Assembly: GCF_001298445.1 (NCBI RefSeq)
Contig: NZ_CP012036.1
Span: 4,390,158-4,454,157 of the forward strand
DNA: 64,000 bases
Direction: 5' to 3'
DNA from: Nostoc piscinale CENA21
GTDB taxonomy: Bacteria; Cyanobacteriota; Cyanobacteriia; Cyanobacteriales; Nostocaceae
The notes under the pieces are model-generated. The model did no database searches and had not been told where the DNA came from. It saw only the letters and a program-made list of their open reading frames with translations. Shown here in pieces: positions 6,572-17,236 of this stretch. Every line of letters starts with the position of its first letter. Within the stretch, counting starts at the first letter, position 1. Both the position numbers and the translations under genes were made by a program.

Positions 6572-8888
6572 ATGTCCGGTCTGGCAGACAATCAAAATTT
6601 GTCCAAAACATGGCATCGAAAACTGTCAAAGGATTGGGAAATAGACCGTCTACTGACTGACTTAGAAGCTAGAACCCAAAATCGTTACAGGCAAAATACT
6701 AAAAAAGACCTATTATTAGGGTTACTTTGTGGACATAGCTTGAAAAAAAATTGGTCAAGATTTACATAAAAAGAATGCTGTTGTTAGAGCAGGATTAAGT
6801 AATATTTATCGAGATATTGAAGCTTTGACAGGAGAATCTGACAACACTGTTAAGGCTAGTAACCTAGTTTACATTTTAGAAAAACATGGCTACCGCAAAG
6901 GTGTAGAACCATCTTCTAAACATCTCCGTACAATTATTCATAATCTGCCATCACCAACCTACACAGAATTTATTGGGCGTGAGGCAGATATGAAAATTTT
7001 ATTAGAGCGTCTTTCCCCAGAACATGGCGCTCACATGATTACAGTACATGGTATTGGTGGTGTAGGTAAAACAGCGTTAGTTTTAGCAGCAGCTTATCTT
7101 TGTTTAAAAGCTATCCGTGAAAATTTAAATATCGCACCTAAATTTAATGCGATTATTTTCACCTCTGCAAAACAACAAGAACTCATTCCTCATGGAATTT
7201 TGCAACGCCAACAGGGACAGCGTAATCTGCGGGAAATTTTTCGAGAGATTGGTAATGCGCTTGGCGATCCGACAATTATTCAATCTCCTCCTAACGATCA
7301 GTCTGATCGTGTGCGCCAACTCCTCTCCAGACAGCGAACACTATTGATTGTGGACAATATGGAGACTATAGAAGATAGAAGCGGGGTGATAGAGTTCCTT
7401 TATAATCTGCCGATTTGTGTCAAAGTAGTCATTACTACTCGTGAGCGAATTGCGTTACTTCCAATTAGTCTGCAAAACTTGACCTTAGATGATGGTTTGC
7501 AGTTAATTCAGCAACAAGCAGGAGAAAAGGGTATTACTCTTGATGATCAAGAATCGAAGGATCTCTATCAACACACAGGTGGAATTCCACTAGCTATTGT
7601 CTATGCGATCGGTCAAGTATCGAGTGGTTATTCTCTGAGTTCAGTATTGGCAAAACTAACCAATGCTAGTGGTGATGTGGCTCGTTTTTGCTTTGAACAA
7701 TCGGTGCAAGGAATTGCTGGACAGCCAGCCCACAAGTTGCTGATGTCGCTGGCGATTTTTCCCAACTCTCCTACTCAAGCTGCTGTGGCTGAGGTGGCTG
7801 GCTTAACAAATGCGCCTGATTCTAATAACGATGGTTTAGCACTTTTGCAGCAACTTTCTTTAGTCAATCAAAATCCAGAGACGAAGCGATATGAAATGTT
7901 GTCTCTGACTCGTGAGTATGCTTTGGCAGAATTGGGGGCTAACCAAGATTTTGCAAAAGAAGCGCGGCGGCGTTGGGTGAGGTGGTATTTAGATTTTGCT
8001 AATAGTTACGCTGGCGAAGATTGGGAAAAATCGAAACATTACAAAAGGCTAGAAGTAGAAGAAGTGAATTTACGGGCTGTACTTTATTGGTGTAGAGATG
8101 AAGATCAGTATGAAGAAGTGCGAGATTTAGGTTTATTGTTGAATCACTACGTAAACCTCTATGCTTATTGGGACGATCGCTTAGATTGGTGGCAATGGCT
8201 TGTGGAGCAATCAGAAAAACGGGGTGAATGGTCATTTATGGTGAAATTCATCATCCGCAAAACTTGGATATTAATTCGGGAATGTTCCGATAAGCGTCTT
8301 CAAGAAGCTGAAGAGATGTTGCAAAAGGCATGGGTGTTACGCGATCATGCAAATTTATGCGATCAAGCTGACTTAGCGGAAAATATTGCTAGGCTCAAAA
8401 TCACGCAAAAAAATTATGCAGAAGCACGTAAATGGCTGAATACCGAACAAAGGTTAGTAATTCAAGCAAATTTAACAGAGCAGAAACATATCCGTTATTA
8501 CATTCCTGTACTTTATCATCGAGCAGTTATCTTACACAAAGAAAATAAATATTCCGAAGCGAAAATGCTTTTCCAAGAAGTGATGGAATATGCTAAAAAA
8601 ATTAACTGGTATCGAGTCATTAATTCGGCTCAAAATTGGCTGGCAGATATCGCAATTGATCAAGGCGATCGCGATGGCGCTCAACAGTTATTAACTAAAG
8701 GCATAATTGTAGCTGGCAGTAGCAAAAACAAGCGGCGTTTAGCTTACTACCAACGCTCTCAAGCTAAATGGGAAAAAAAATGGGGTAGTGCTGATCAAGC
8801 TGATAAATTTGCCAGAGAAGCAATAGATAATTTTGAATATTTAGGTATGCTCAAAGATGTTGAAGAAATGCAGTTGTTGTTGAATTAA
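6572..8888 (+). CDS. NB-ARC STAND ATPase, frameshifted near the start
   Basis: Two frames join at an A8 run (6743-6750). With seven A the reading continues as LKKIGQDLHKKNAVV, giving about 771 residues. Residues 1-90 form a helix-turn-helix-like effector domain common on cyanobacterial STAND proteins. Next comes an NB-ARC ATPase with P-loop GIGGVGKTA (nt 7051-7077), Walker B LLIVDN, sensor VVITTRER and GGIPLAI. The carboxy half is helical repeats (TPR-like). Such proteins are signal-gated switches, some acting in antiviral defence and others in regulation. The start has AAGGTG 6 bases upstream. The extra A may be a sequencing error, true decay, or corrected by transcriptional slippage. Confidence 0.8.
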
Positions 8889-8952
8889 TCTTCATCAATA
8901 ATTGCAGTTATAAAAATGCTAAAATACCCTTAAAAGCGACAAGCAGTATGGG

Positions 8953-9372
8953 ATGTCAGCCAAAGATAAATTTCATGATGCAGTTAAAATAGCCCTGCAA
9001 AAAGATGGGTAGATAATTACAGATGGGCCGTTAACTATTCCCGTTGAACGGCTCACTAATATGTTTATTGATATAGCTGCCGAAAAACTGATTATAGCTA
9101 ACAGAGACAGTCAAAAAATTGCTGTTGAAGTGAAAAGTTTTTTAAGTCCTTCAACTTTATCCGACTTTCATTTAGCAATCGGGCAATTTATTAACTATCG
9201 CTATGCTTTGGAAGAATATCAGCCTGAGCGTATTTTATATTTAGCAGTTCCAGCGATAACTTACGAAGAATTTTTTACTACAAGGTTTATTCAATCAGTA
9301 ATTCAACGTAGTCAAATCAATCTACTCATCTTTGAGCCAAGTAAAGAGGAGATTGTCAAATGGCAAAGCTAG
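8953..9372 (+). pseudogene. xisH: XisH family protein with internal amber codon
   Basis: The frame MSAKDKFHDAVKIALQKDG runs from 8953 into TAG at 9010-9012 (codon 20), then continues as IITDGPLTI and the rest of a normal XisH of about 139 residues. The family usually has tryptophan here (DGW), so a single TGG to TAG change explains the stop. XisH was named as one of three proteins needed to excise the fdxN element in Anabaena heterocysts, and its fold resembles PD-(D/E)XK nucleases (DIAAEK, AVEVKSF). Most cyanobacterial copies are not next to such an element, and none is visible here. Translation could restart at ATG 9061 but would lose the first strand. Confidence 0.8.
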
Positions 9373-9704
9373 AACAATATCGAGAATATGTTCAACGTGT
9401 ATTGATAGATTATGTTAAACGTCGAACATCGAATAATAAAGATGATGAGTTAGAAATGCAGACAATCTTTGATACTGTACATGATCATTATCAGCTTATA
9501 TATGTTGGCTGGGATAAAGGAAGGCGCGTTTATGGCCCGGTCATACATTTAGATATTACAAATGAAAAAATTTGGCTGCAATGGAATGGTACAGAAGATG
9601 ATATTGCTGCTGATTTAGTAGAGTTGGGTGTACCAAAGCAGGATATTGTTTTAGGTTTTCATTCACCTTATATGCGCCAGTTTACTGATTATGCGGTAGG
9701 CTAA
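9360..9704 (+). CDS. xisI: XisI family protein
   Basis: The 114-residue product matches the XisI pattern throughout: LEQYREYVQRVL, TIFDTVHDHYQL, VGWDKGRRVYG, IWLQWNGTEDDIA and IVLGFHSPYMRQFTDYAV. It overlaps the end of xisH by 13 bases, the usual arrangement of the pair, so the two are normally co-translated. XisI is required with XisH for fdxN element excision in Anabaena. The general biochemical role of the many paralogues is not known. This gene is intact although its partner has a stop codon. Confidence 0.92.
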   Translation: MAKLEQYREYVQRVLIDYVKRRTSNNKDDELEMQTIFDTVHDHYQLIYVGWDKGRRVYGPVIHLDITNEKIWLQWNGTEDDIAADLVELGVPKQDIVLGFHSPYMRQFTDYAVG

Positions 9705-9728
9705 AATTAAAACATTGATTTTTGAAGT

Positions 9729-12039
9729 TTACAAATTTTCTGCTGAATCTCCCAACCAAGGTATAGTAGGCAAGTTTGAATCGTCATTTTGCAGCACAAT
9801 ATTTGTATCTGGAAAAATTGACAATTTATCGAGCATCACTAATACTTCTTTGGCTGATTGATAGCGTTGTTTAAAATCATCAAGTACCATTTTTTTTTAA
9901 AATCTCAGCGAAGCCATCGCTGACAATTGCTTGATTTTTCCATTGCCATTCGCCATCTTCATTCCTATTCATCTCATGGGGGGCAATTCCAGTTAAGGCG
10001 CGAATACCAATCATCCCGATCGCATAGATATCGCTACTGTATTGCGGGCGACCAAAACATTGTTCGCTAGGTGCATAGCCTCTTGTCCCAATACCAATTG
10101 TAAAAGGGGCTTGTTCGGAATTTTCTAGTTGTGGAACTGAAACTTCTTTGACTGCGCCAAAGTCAATTAAGACTAGTTTGTTATCTGTTTGGCGGCGCAT
10201 GATATTACTGGGTTTAATATCTCGATGAATCACGCCGTTTTCGTGAACAAAGACTAAGATTTGTAATAGTTCTTTGATAATTTCTAGGACTTTGGTTTCT
10301 CTTAAACCTTGACCCGATGGTAGTTCTTTAATCAAGGAATGACCTATGATATATTCCTGAACTAAATAGAACTCATCATCTTGTTCAAAATAAGCCAAGA
10401 GTTGGGGAATTTGCGGATGAGTCCCCAATTTTTCGAGAGTTACAGCTTCGGAATGAAATAAGCGTCTGGCAAGTTCTAAACTTTTTGCTTGGGTGTTGGC
10501 TGGTTTGAGTTGCTTAACGACACAGCGTGGATAACCAGGACGGTGCATATCTTCAGCGATGTAGGTTTCGCTAAATCCCCCAGCACCAAGAACTTTGACA
10601 ATTTTGTAGCGTCCAACGAGGATTTTACCTGATACTGCTAAATCTCTTTGATTGAGTAAGTCTTGCAGGTCATTTTGTTGGCTGATAATTTCTTGGACAA
10701 TGGGAGATGTTTTATATTTTTGAAAGATTGTGACTAGTTGGCGAGTTCTCAATTTTTCTCTAGCAACTTCTATTCCCAGATAAGAAAATCCGTTGAAAGC
10801 GATCGCGATCATTGGGATGGCAGTTGGCAAAATTAACTGACCATGTATAAAGCACACATAGCTAATTCCTCCCCAAATGCCAGCTACGGCTAAACTAATC
10901 ACAAAGCGTTTAATATTGCTCTTGCTTCTATTGGCAATGTAGACTGTACCCCCAACTAAAACCAGGACAAACAATCCTTGCAATGTTGAACTAGAAATTG
11001 CAGGGGCGATCGCTTTATTCTGCATTAAAGTGGCGATCGCATTGGCATGAATTTCGACTCCCGCCATTCTCTCTGGAGGATTCACCGCCGCTACCGGATG
11101 ATAATCGTTATTGAGTTTATCTGTAGAGCCAATCAAAACAATTTTGTCTTGAAAAACTCTACCTTGCTGCAAATAATTATTCCAATTTGGTGGGTCGAGA
11201 ACATACCATAAGGGAATTTGCTCAAATGTTCCGGCTGTCCCCCAAAAATAAATGCGATCGCCTTTGGGTTGGGGATATTTAATTTGAGCTGAGCCTAAAA
11301 CTGCTTCATCAAAGGAAGGCGCTTTCTCTGCCAACATTCCATTAGCTGCTAACAGCTTAGGAAATTCGCTTGCTAATTTGTGTACTTTGCCATCTGCTTC
11401 TAGGGGAAAATTTACAGAACCAACCGTCACTCCACCAACTTGAAACATCTCTTGCGGTAGCGTCAATTGTGTGAAAGTACCCTGATGGCTCTCAAAATTC
11501 TCAAAAAGTGCGGCTAAAGTCACTTTGCTGCCATATTTTTTTAAGACAGCTTGCAATTGGCGATCGTCCTCGCTGCCATAGCTGCTAGGTGTGTCAAATA
11601 CTACGTCAATTGCCACAGACCGCGCCCCAGCTTTGACTAATTTTTCGATAATTTGACCATAAGCAGCCCGTTTAAACGGAAAAGATTTCAGTGGTTCTAG
11701 GTAGGCATACTGTTTTGGATCTGAATTATAGTACTGTTCGGGAACGGAAATTGATTGGTCGTCAATTGCCAAAATCACGATATCTGCTGGTGGTGCGTTC
11801 GTACCCCGCAGTTGAAAAAATGCCGAAAATATCTGACTCTCCATCAAATTCACCCAACCCACACCAGAAGTAGTCAGTAATGCTGACCCAATTGTGGATA
11901 CAGCCACTAAAAAGTGACTCAAGCGACCCACAAGTTTAGACTGTGAGGCTGTCAGAGTAACTTTTGTGGGTTTGCCTGAAGCTGTATTGGCAGTAGAGAC
12001 ATTTTTTTTGCTGAAGCTAGATGTAGGTTCTTCTGCCAT
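9729..12039 (-). CDS. CHASE2-domain Ser/Thr protein kinase, frameshifted at the end
   Basis: The protein begins with a cytoplasmic tail and a transmembrane helix near residue 50. A CHASE2 extracytoplasmic sensor follows (about 75-345; DIVILAIDDQSI, VAIDVVFDTP, KIVLIGSTD), then three transmembrane helices (350-425) and a kinase domain with GAGGFSETY, HRDIKPSNIM and LIDFGAVKE. The uninterrupted frame stops at 9880 after KKNGT. A T9 run at 9890-9898 is one base too long: with eight, it continues as KKMVLDDFKQRYQSAKEVL, the normal kinase end, to a stop at 9729 (about 769 residues). It lies tail to tail with xisI. The ligand is unknown. Confidence 0.85.
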
Positions 12040-13012
12040 ATCGTGTTAATAATTGGTTTACAGACAACTTGATTTATTTAGTCTCGTTTCTACTAAAAAC
12101 ATATTGAAATAAAACTTAAATGAAAATCTTATACATTTGTAATCTATCTTCTCTAGCTCTGGAAAATTTGCCAAATCTAAATGGGAAGGCTTTCAACTAT
12201 AAGACAGCCTGAGTTATTTGCTGAGTGAATTTGAGTATTGATTATCCTTTACCGGAGTTAAACCCAGGCAATTCCCACCTCACAAGCCAAGTTGTGGCAA
12301 ATTTGTCGCTGAAACTTGATTTCATAGTGTAAGGATATAAAGGTGTCAGAGATAGACAATTAATTGTTTATTTCTGAGGTTCCACTCCTGAGTTAAAAAT
12401 CTCCTGTTGTCAGGATATTCACATTCTGTATTGGATAGCAGCCGGACTTTCATCTGTGAAGACTCAATGTGAACCTCACCAAAATATTATCCAGGAAGGT
12501 TGATTTAAAATGACTCCGGCTGATTGCGTCCAGGTGATATTTGCCAAAAAGTTCCTAATTTTGTTAACAGTAAAACCAATATGTGGATTAATATACTTGA
12601 AATCTCTCCTTGAGTTGCCAGTTACCTCTAATTTTTACATTTGCCTGAACATATAACTTTACTTCACTCAACTGTATGTATATATGAGCATTAGCCAATA
12701 TCCTCCTTTTAGATATATACCTTACCTCTTTAGGAGTAAAATTGACAGTTATATCACTAAGAATGCTGTTACTCAGTCAGCTTTATTGGTAGATTTTGAT
12801 TATATGACATATTTATATAGTGTTAGAGGTTAAACTATCCAACACCCAGCAGCTTGGGTTGATGTTTGCGTCAAATTTATGCTTTGAAAGAGGTAAGATA
12901 AAGGCTATACATGGGGAACTAGTTCCCAGCTATTAGCAAATTTATGATTTAAGAGTTGCTATAATCTATTGTTCAATCTAAATTCATTGCTATATTTTAG
13001 GTGTAAATTTTT
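12040..13012. other. Long noncoding stretch with possible structured RNA
   Basis: No coding frame is convincing here. Three complementary pairs stand out: TGAGGTTC (12375) with GAACCTCA (12471), TTCACATT (12418) with AATGTGAA (12466), and CAGCCGGA (12439) with TCCGGCTG (12515). The last pair crosses the first two, so they imply a pseudoknot or two alternative folds. A perfect 14-base palindrome GGGAACTAGTTCCC lies at 12914-12927, about 100 bases before the NYN gene, and could be an operator. The rest is AT-rich with no recognised element. Confidence 0.35.
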
Positions 13013-13024
13013 ATGGGTTCCCCT

Positions 13025-13543
13025 ATGAATCGTCTGTCTATTTTTGTAGACGGAAATAATATGTTCTATGCTCAACAAAAAAATGGCTGGTTTTTTGACC
13101 CTCGGCGAGTATTAGAATATTTCAAACACGAGCAATCAGAGACGACTTTAATTAATGCCTTTTGGTACACGGGCTTAAAAGACCCCCAAGATCAACGAGG
13201 TTTCCGAGATGCTCTCATCAGTCTAGGTTACACAGTCCGAACGAAAATTCTCAAAGAATACTATGATGATACTTCCGGTCGCTATTCCCAAAAAGCAAAT
13301 TTAGATATAGAAATTGTCGTAGATATGTTTAATACTGTAGACCAGTATGACCGGGTAGTTTTATTTAGTGGTGATGGTGATTTTGAACGAGCTATTGAAC
13401 TATTACGTTCTAAAAATACACATATTACAGTAGTATCTACAGAAGGAATGATTGCCAGAGAACTGCGTAATGCTACGGACAGATATATAGATTTGAATGA
13501 TATTAGAGACCAAATAGAAAAAGTAGATGGTCAAGTACCTTAG
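13025..13543 (+). CDS. NYN-domain (LabA/DUF88-like) protein
   Basis: NYN domains belong to the PIN-like nuclease superfamily and are thought to act on RNA. The 172-residue product shows the family's acidic positions: FVDGNNM near the start, DIEIVVDMF in the middle and LFSGDGDFERAI after it, followed by ITVVSTEG. LabA of Synechococcus, a relative, affects circadian output. I prefer ATG 13025 (MNRLSIFVDGNN) because the domain begins there. ATG 13013 in the same frame adds four residues. A second, more distant NYN protein lies at 44.4 kb. It is upstream of leuA with an 89-base gap and may be independent of it. Confidence 0.85.
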   Translation: MNRLSIFVDGNNMFYAQQKNGWFFDPRRVLEYFKHEQSETTLINAFWYTGLKDPQDQRGFRDALISLGYTVRTKILKEYYDDTSGRYSQKANLDIEIVVDMFNTVDQYDRVVLFSGDGDFERAIELLRSKNTHITVVSTEGMIARELRNATDRYIDLNDIRDQIEKVDGQVP

Positions 13544-13632
13544 CAATAATTATTTACAAAAATTAGAGCGAAACAACTAAGGTTACAAATATTTAAAATA
13601 AAAGAACTACACCTAAACAAAAAACCAAAAAG

Positions 13633-15226
13633 ATGAATAAACCAGAGCGAATTATCATTTTTGATACGACACTCCGTGATGGCGAACAATGCCCAGGTGC
13701 AACGCTAAATATAGATGAAAAGCTGGCGATCGCCAAACAACTAGCCCGTTTAGGCGTAGATGTGATTGAAGCGGGTTTTGCCTTTGCGAGTCCAGGAGAT
13801 TTTGAAGCAGTCAGCAAAATTGCTCAAACTGTGGGGACAGAAGATGGCCCAATTATTTGTAGTTTAGCTAGAGCCAGACACGACGATATTAAAACAGCAG
13901 CCGAAGCAATTAAAGGGGCAGCGAAGGGGCGAATTCATACATTTATTGCAACTTCTGATATTCACTTGCAATACAAGTTGAAAAAAAACGCGGCCAGAAG
14001 TAGTGGCGATCGCGGAAGAAATGGTCGCTTATGCTAAGACTTTTACTGATGATGTCGAATTTTCTCCTGAAGATGCCGGACGTTCTGATCCAGAGTTTTT
14101 GTATCAAGTATTAGAACGGGCGATCGCCGCTGGCGCAACTACAGTTAATATTCCTGATACTGTAGGTTACACAACTCCCAGCGAATTTGGCGCGTTAATT
14201 AAGGGCATCAAAGAAAATGTCCCCAACATTGATCAAGCAATTATCTCCGTTCACGGTCATAACGACTTAGGTTTAGCCGTTGCTAACTTTTTAGAAGCAG
14301 TCAAAAATGGCGCAAGGCAACTGGAATGCACCATTAATGGCATTGGTGAACGTGCCGGAAATGCTGCTTTAGAAGAATTAGTTATGGCGCTGCACGTCCG
14401 TCGTCAATATTTCAATCCCTTCTTAGGTAGACCCGTTGATTCGGAAGAACCATTAACAAATATTGACACCCGCCAAATTTACAAAACTTCCCGTCAAGTT
14501 TCGAGTTTGACAGGAATGTTAGTACAGCCCAATAAAGCAATTGTTGGCGCAAATGCCTTTGCCCACGAATCTGGTATCCATCAAGATGGGGTATTAAAAA
14601 ATAAACTGACCTACGAAATTATGGATGCCCAATTGATTGGTTTAACAGACAATCAAATTGTTTTGGGCAAACATTCTGGCAGAAATGCTTTTCGTACCCG
14701 CTTAAAAGAATTGGGCTTTGAATTATCCGAAACCGAATTAAACAAAGCCTTTGTGCGGTTTAAAGAAGTGGCTGATAAAAAGAAAGAAATTTCTGATTGG
14801 GACTTGGAAGCAATTGTCAATGATGAAATTCAACAAGCACCCGATTTATTTAAAGTAGAGTTGGTACAAGTTTCCTGCGGTAGTAATGCTCGTCCTACAG
14901 CTACAGTCACCCTCCGCACCCCAGATGGCGAAGAATTAACTGATGCCGCTATTGGTACTGGGCCAGTTGATGCAGTTTACAAAGCCATTAACCGCGTTGT
15001 CAACGTACCTAATCAGTTAATTGAATTTTCTGTACAGTCAGTCACGGCTGGTATTGATGCCATTGGCGAAGTCACAATTCGGCTGCGCTATGAATCAAGA
15101 GTCTTTTCTGGCCATGCAGCAAACACAGACATCATAGTTGCATCTGCCCAAGCTTACGTCAATGCGTTAAACCGTCTTTACGCATCCTTGCAAACAAAGC
15201 AAAAACCAGAAGAAGTGACTGCATAA
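13633..15226 (+). CDS. leuA: 2-isopropylmalate synthase, frameshifted
   Basis: LeuA condenses acetyl-CoA with 2-oxoisovalerate, the first committed step of leucine synthesis. DTTLRDGEQCPG near the start and HGHNDLGLAVAN hold the metal and substrate residues, and the carboxy end from about residue 380 is the leucine-sensing regulatory domain. The frame is broken at A8 (13981-13988): with seven A it reads LKKTRPEVVAIAEEM and gives about 530 residues, the usual size. LeuA should be essential for a photoautotroph, so a sequencing or assembly indel is more likely than real loss, unless a second leuA exists elsewhere. No other leucine genes are adjacent. Confidence 0.9.
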
Positions 15227-15314
15227 ATATAGTTGAAAACAAGGGGTGTGAGTGGCAAATTCTCACCCTACACCCTTTACCTGTAGGATAAAAATAAAGG
15301 TTGCAGCCATAATT

Positions 15315-16004
15315 ATGGTTTTACGTTTGACAGTTCCTCCCTTAGAAAATGGCGATCGCTTGACTCGCTTTGAATTTGAACGGCGTTACAATGCCATGCC
15401 TAAGTTAAAAAAAGCTGAATTGATTGAAGGAACTGTTTACATGGCTTCACCTCTGCGTTTTGAACCCCATGCTGAACCCCACGCCGACTTAATGGGCTGG
15501 TTATGGAATTACAAAATTGCAACTCCAGGAGTGCGTCTCGGTGATAACCCGACTGTGCGCCTTGATTTAGACAATGAACCCCAACCCGATGCGCTGTTGT
15601 TGATTGATGCTCAAGCTGGGGGACAATCACGCTTTAACGAGGATGGTTACGTAGAAGGCTCACCAGAATTAATTGCTGAAATTGCCGCCAGTAGTGCCAC
15701 AGTTGATTTAGGTGACAAAAAGCGTGCTTATCGACGGAATGGCATCAAAGAGTATATTGTCTGGCAAGTATTTGACCAGCAAATTGATTGGTTCTGCTTG
15801 GAAGCCGGAGAATATGTCAATCTGCAACCGAATCAAGCAGGGATATTTCAAAGCCAAGTCTTTCCAGGCTTGTGGTTACATAGGTCGGCATTGCTCGCAG
15901 GTGATATGCAGCAGGTATTAACTGTATTACAGACAGGGCTGAATTCTCCTGAGCATCAAGCTTTTGTACAGCAGTTAACCCAAGCACTGGAATTGAATGG
16001 ATAA
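15315..16004 (+). CDS. Uma2 family (DUF820) putative endonuclease-like protein
   Basis: Uma2 proteins have a PD-(D/E)XK nuclease-like fold and are massively expanded in cyanobacteria, with unknown cellular role. Visible family motifs are AELIEGTVYMA, PQPDALLLI, SPELIAEIAASS and RAYRRNGIKEYIVW. The glutamate-to-aspartate pattern (E in LIEG, PD, ExA, K/R in the next helix) is consistent with the nuclease core. I start at ATG 15315 (MVLRLTVPPL) rather than the open frame from 15252. The next gene starts 6 bases after its stop, so the two are probably co-transcribed. Confidence 0.85.
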   Translation: MVLRLTVPPLENGDRLTRFEFERRYNAMPKLKKAELIEGTVYMASPLRFEPHAEPHADLMGWLWNYKIATPGVRLGDNPTVRLDLDNEPQPDALLLIDAQAGGQSRFNEDGYVEGSPELIAEIAASSATVDLGDKKRAYRRNGIKEYIVWQVFDQQIDWFCLEAGEYVNLQPNQAGIFQSQVFPGLWLHRSALLAGDMQQVLTVLQTGLNSPEHQAFVQQLTQALELNG

Positions 16005-16010
16005 GTTGAG

Positions 16011-16865
16011 ATGAGATTCTACAAATATCATGCTCTCGGCAACGACTATCTAGTTATCAATCCCGAAGATTTATCATCACAGTTAACCTCTGAACAAATC
16101 CAAATCATTTGTCATCGAAATTTTGGCATTGGATCTGACGGTATATTATTAGGGCCATTACCATCAACACAAGCACAGTTCGGTTTACGCATCTTTAATC
16201 CCGATGGCAGTGAAGCCGAAAAAAGTGGTAATGGACTGCGGATTTTTTCTCGTTATCTTTGGGATACTGGTCTTGTGAGTGCAGCGCCATTTTCCATAGA
16301 AACTTTAGGTGGAGTGGTGCAATCGGTGATCCAAGATGGGGGGAAAATAGTTCAGGTCGAAATGGGGACAGTCAGCTTTTGGAGTGATGATATCCCAGTA
16401 GTAGGCGATCGCCGAGAAGTCATCAAAGAGCAAATTAATGTTGGCGATGTAACTTTTACCTTTTGTGCAGCGACAATTGGTAATCCTCACTGTGTGATTT
16501 CTTTAACTGAAGTTGATGCTGCGATCGCTAAAAAGTATGGGTCAATCTTAGAAACTCATCCTTTCTTCCCCAATCGCACTAATGTTCAATTCATGCAAGT
16601 GCTTAATCGCCACACCATCAAAATTGAAATTTGGGAAAGAGGTGCTGGCTATACTTTAGCTTCCGGTAGTAGTAGCAGTGCGGCTGCGGCTGTGGCCCAT
16701 ACATTAGGTTTATGCGATTCTCCAATTACAGTACAAATGCCTGGTGGAGAAATTTTAATTCAAATCAACGACGACTTTAAAATTTCTATGACTGGTTCTG
16801 TCACAAAAGTTGCCCAAGGCGAATTATCAGCAGAATTAAGTGATTTTACGCCCTTACACCCTTAA
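16011..16865 (+). CDS. DapF-fold epimerase homologue with both catalytic Cys replaced by Ser
   Basis: The 284 residues align with diaminopimelate epimerase over the whole length: KYHALGNDYLV, NFGIGSDGIL, FNPDGSEAE, GNPHCVI, RTNVQF and IWERGAGYTLASG. Authentic DapF uses two cysteines as acid and base, in MCGNG and in ACGTG. Here the equivalents are Ser72 (KSGNG) and Ser218 (ASGSSSS). Both are changed together, so this is unlikely to be a normal DapF. It could be a racemase or isomerase of altered chemistry or a binding protein. A standard dapF would be expected elsewhere in the genome. It follows the Uma2 gene by 6 bases. Confidence 0.8.
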   Translation: MRFYKYHALGNDYLVINPEDLSSQLTSEQIQIICHRNFGIGSDGILLGPLPSTQAQFGLRIFNPDGSEAEKSGNGLRIFSRYLWDTGLVSAAPFSIETLGGVVQSVIQDGGKIVQVEMGTVSFWSDDIPVVGDRREVIKEQINVGDVTFTFCAATIGNPHCVISLTEVDAAIAKKYGSILETHPFFPNRTNVQFMQVLNRHTIKIEIWERGAGYTLASGSSSSAAAAVAHTLGLCDSPITVQMPGGEILIQINDDFKISMTGSVTKVAQGELSAELSDFTPLHP

Positions 16866-17153
16866 ACCCTGACAACGCCAGTCGCCTCCCGTTTTGTGAG
16901 TAATTTCTGTGTAAGTATTATTCTGCTTGACATAAACTGATAGTCAAGCCTACATTAAGAAGTGTATATAAGTGTAAATTTAACATTTACTGCTCATAGT
17001 CTGCTGTGACTTAGCAACTTGCCTGCATTAACGACCCATTAATAGTTGAGCCAGACTACATCAGATCAACAGATTTCACTTTTGTCTGTGTAGTTCATGT
17101 TTTGATCGATGCCTTTTGCATCAGCATGTTCTTAGGTGGTAAATTAAAAATAA

Positions 17154-17163
17154 CGAACGTTCG
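17154..17163. promoter_or_regulatory. Palindromic operator upstream of tetR
   Basis: CGAACGTTCG is a perfect ten-base palindrome, flanked by AATAA on the left and ATATAA on the right, 73 bases before the TetR start codon. TetR-family regulators commonly bind such palindromes in their own promoters. The remaining noncoding stretch 16866-17153 shows nothing else I can name. Confidence 0.5.
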
Positions 17164-17236
17164 ATATAAATAAATCTACCTGATCGCCCCCAGATTTATC
17201 TGAGGAGTCCATCTCAAATCCACAATCATTTGACTT

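Noticed and set aside
8953..9704. An fdxN-type developmental excision element
   Set aside because: XisH and XisI are present, but there is no XisF-type recombinase, no fdxN and no direct-repeat attachment pair that I can see.
6572..9704. Complete antiviral defence island
   Set aside because: Only the STAND ATPase is a plausible defence protein. XisH/XisI and the kinase have no established defence role and there is no further defence gene nearby.
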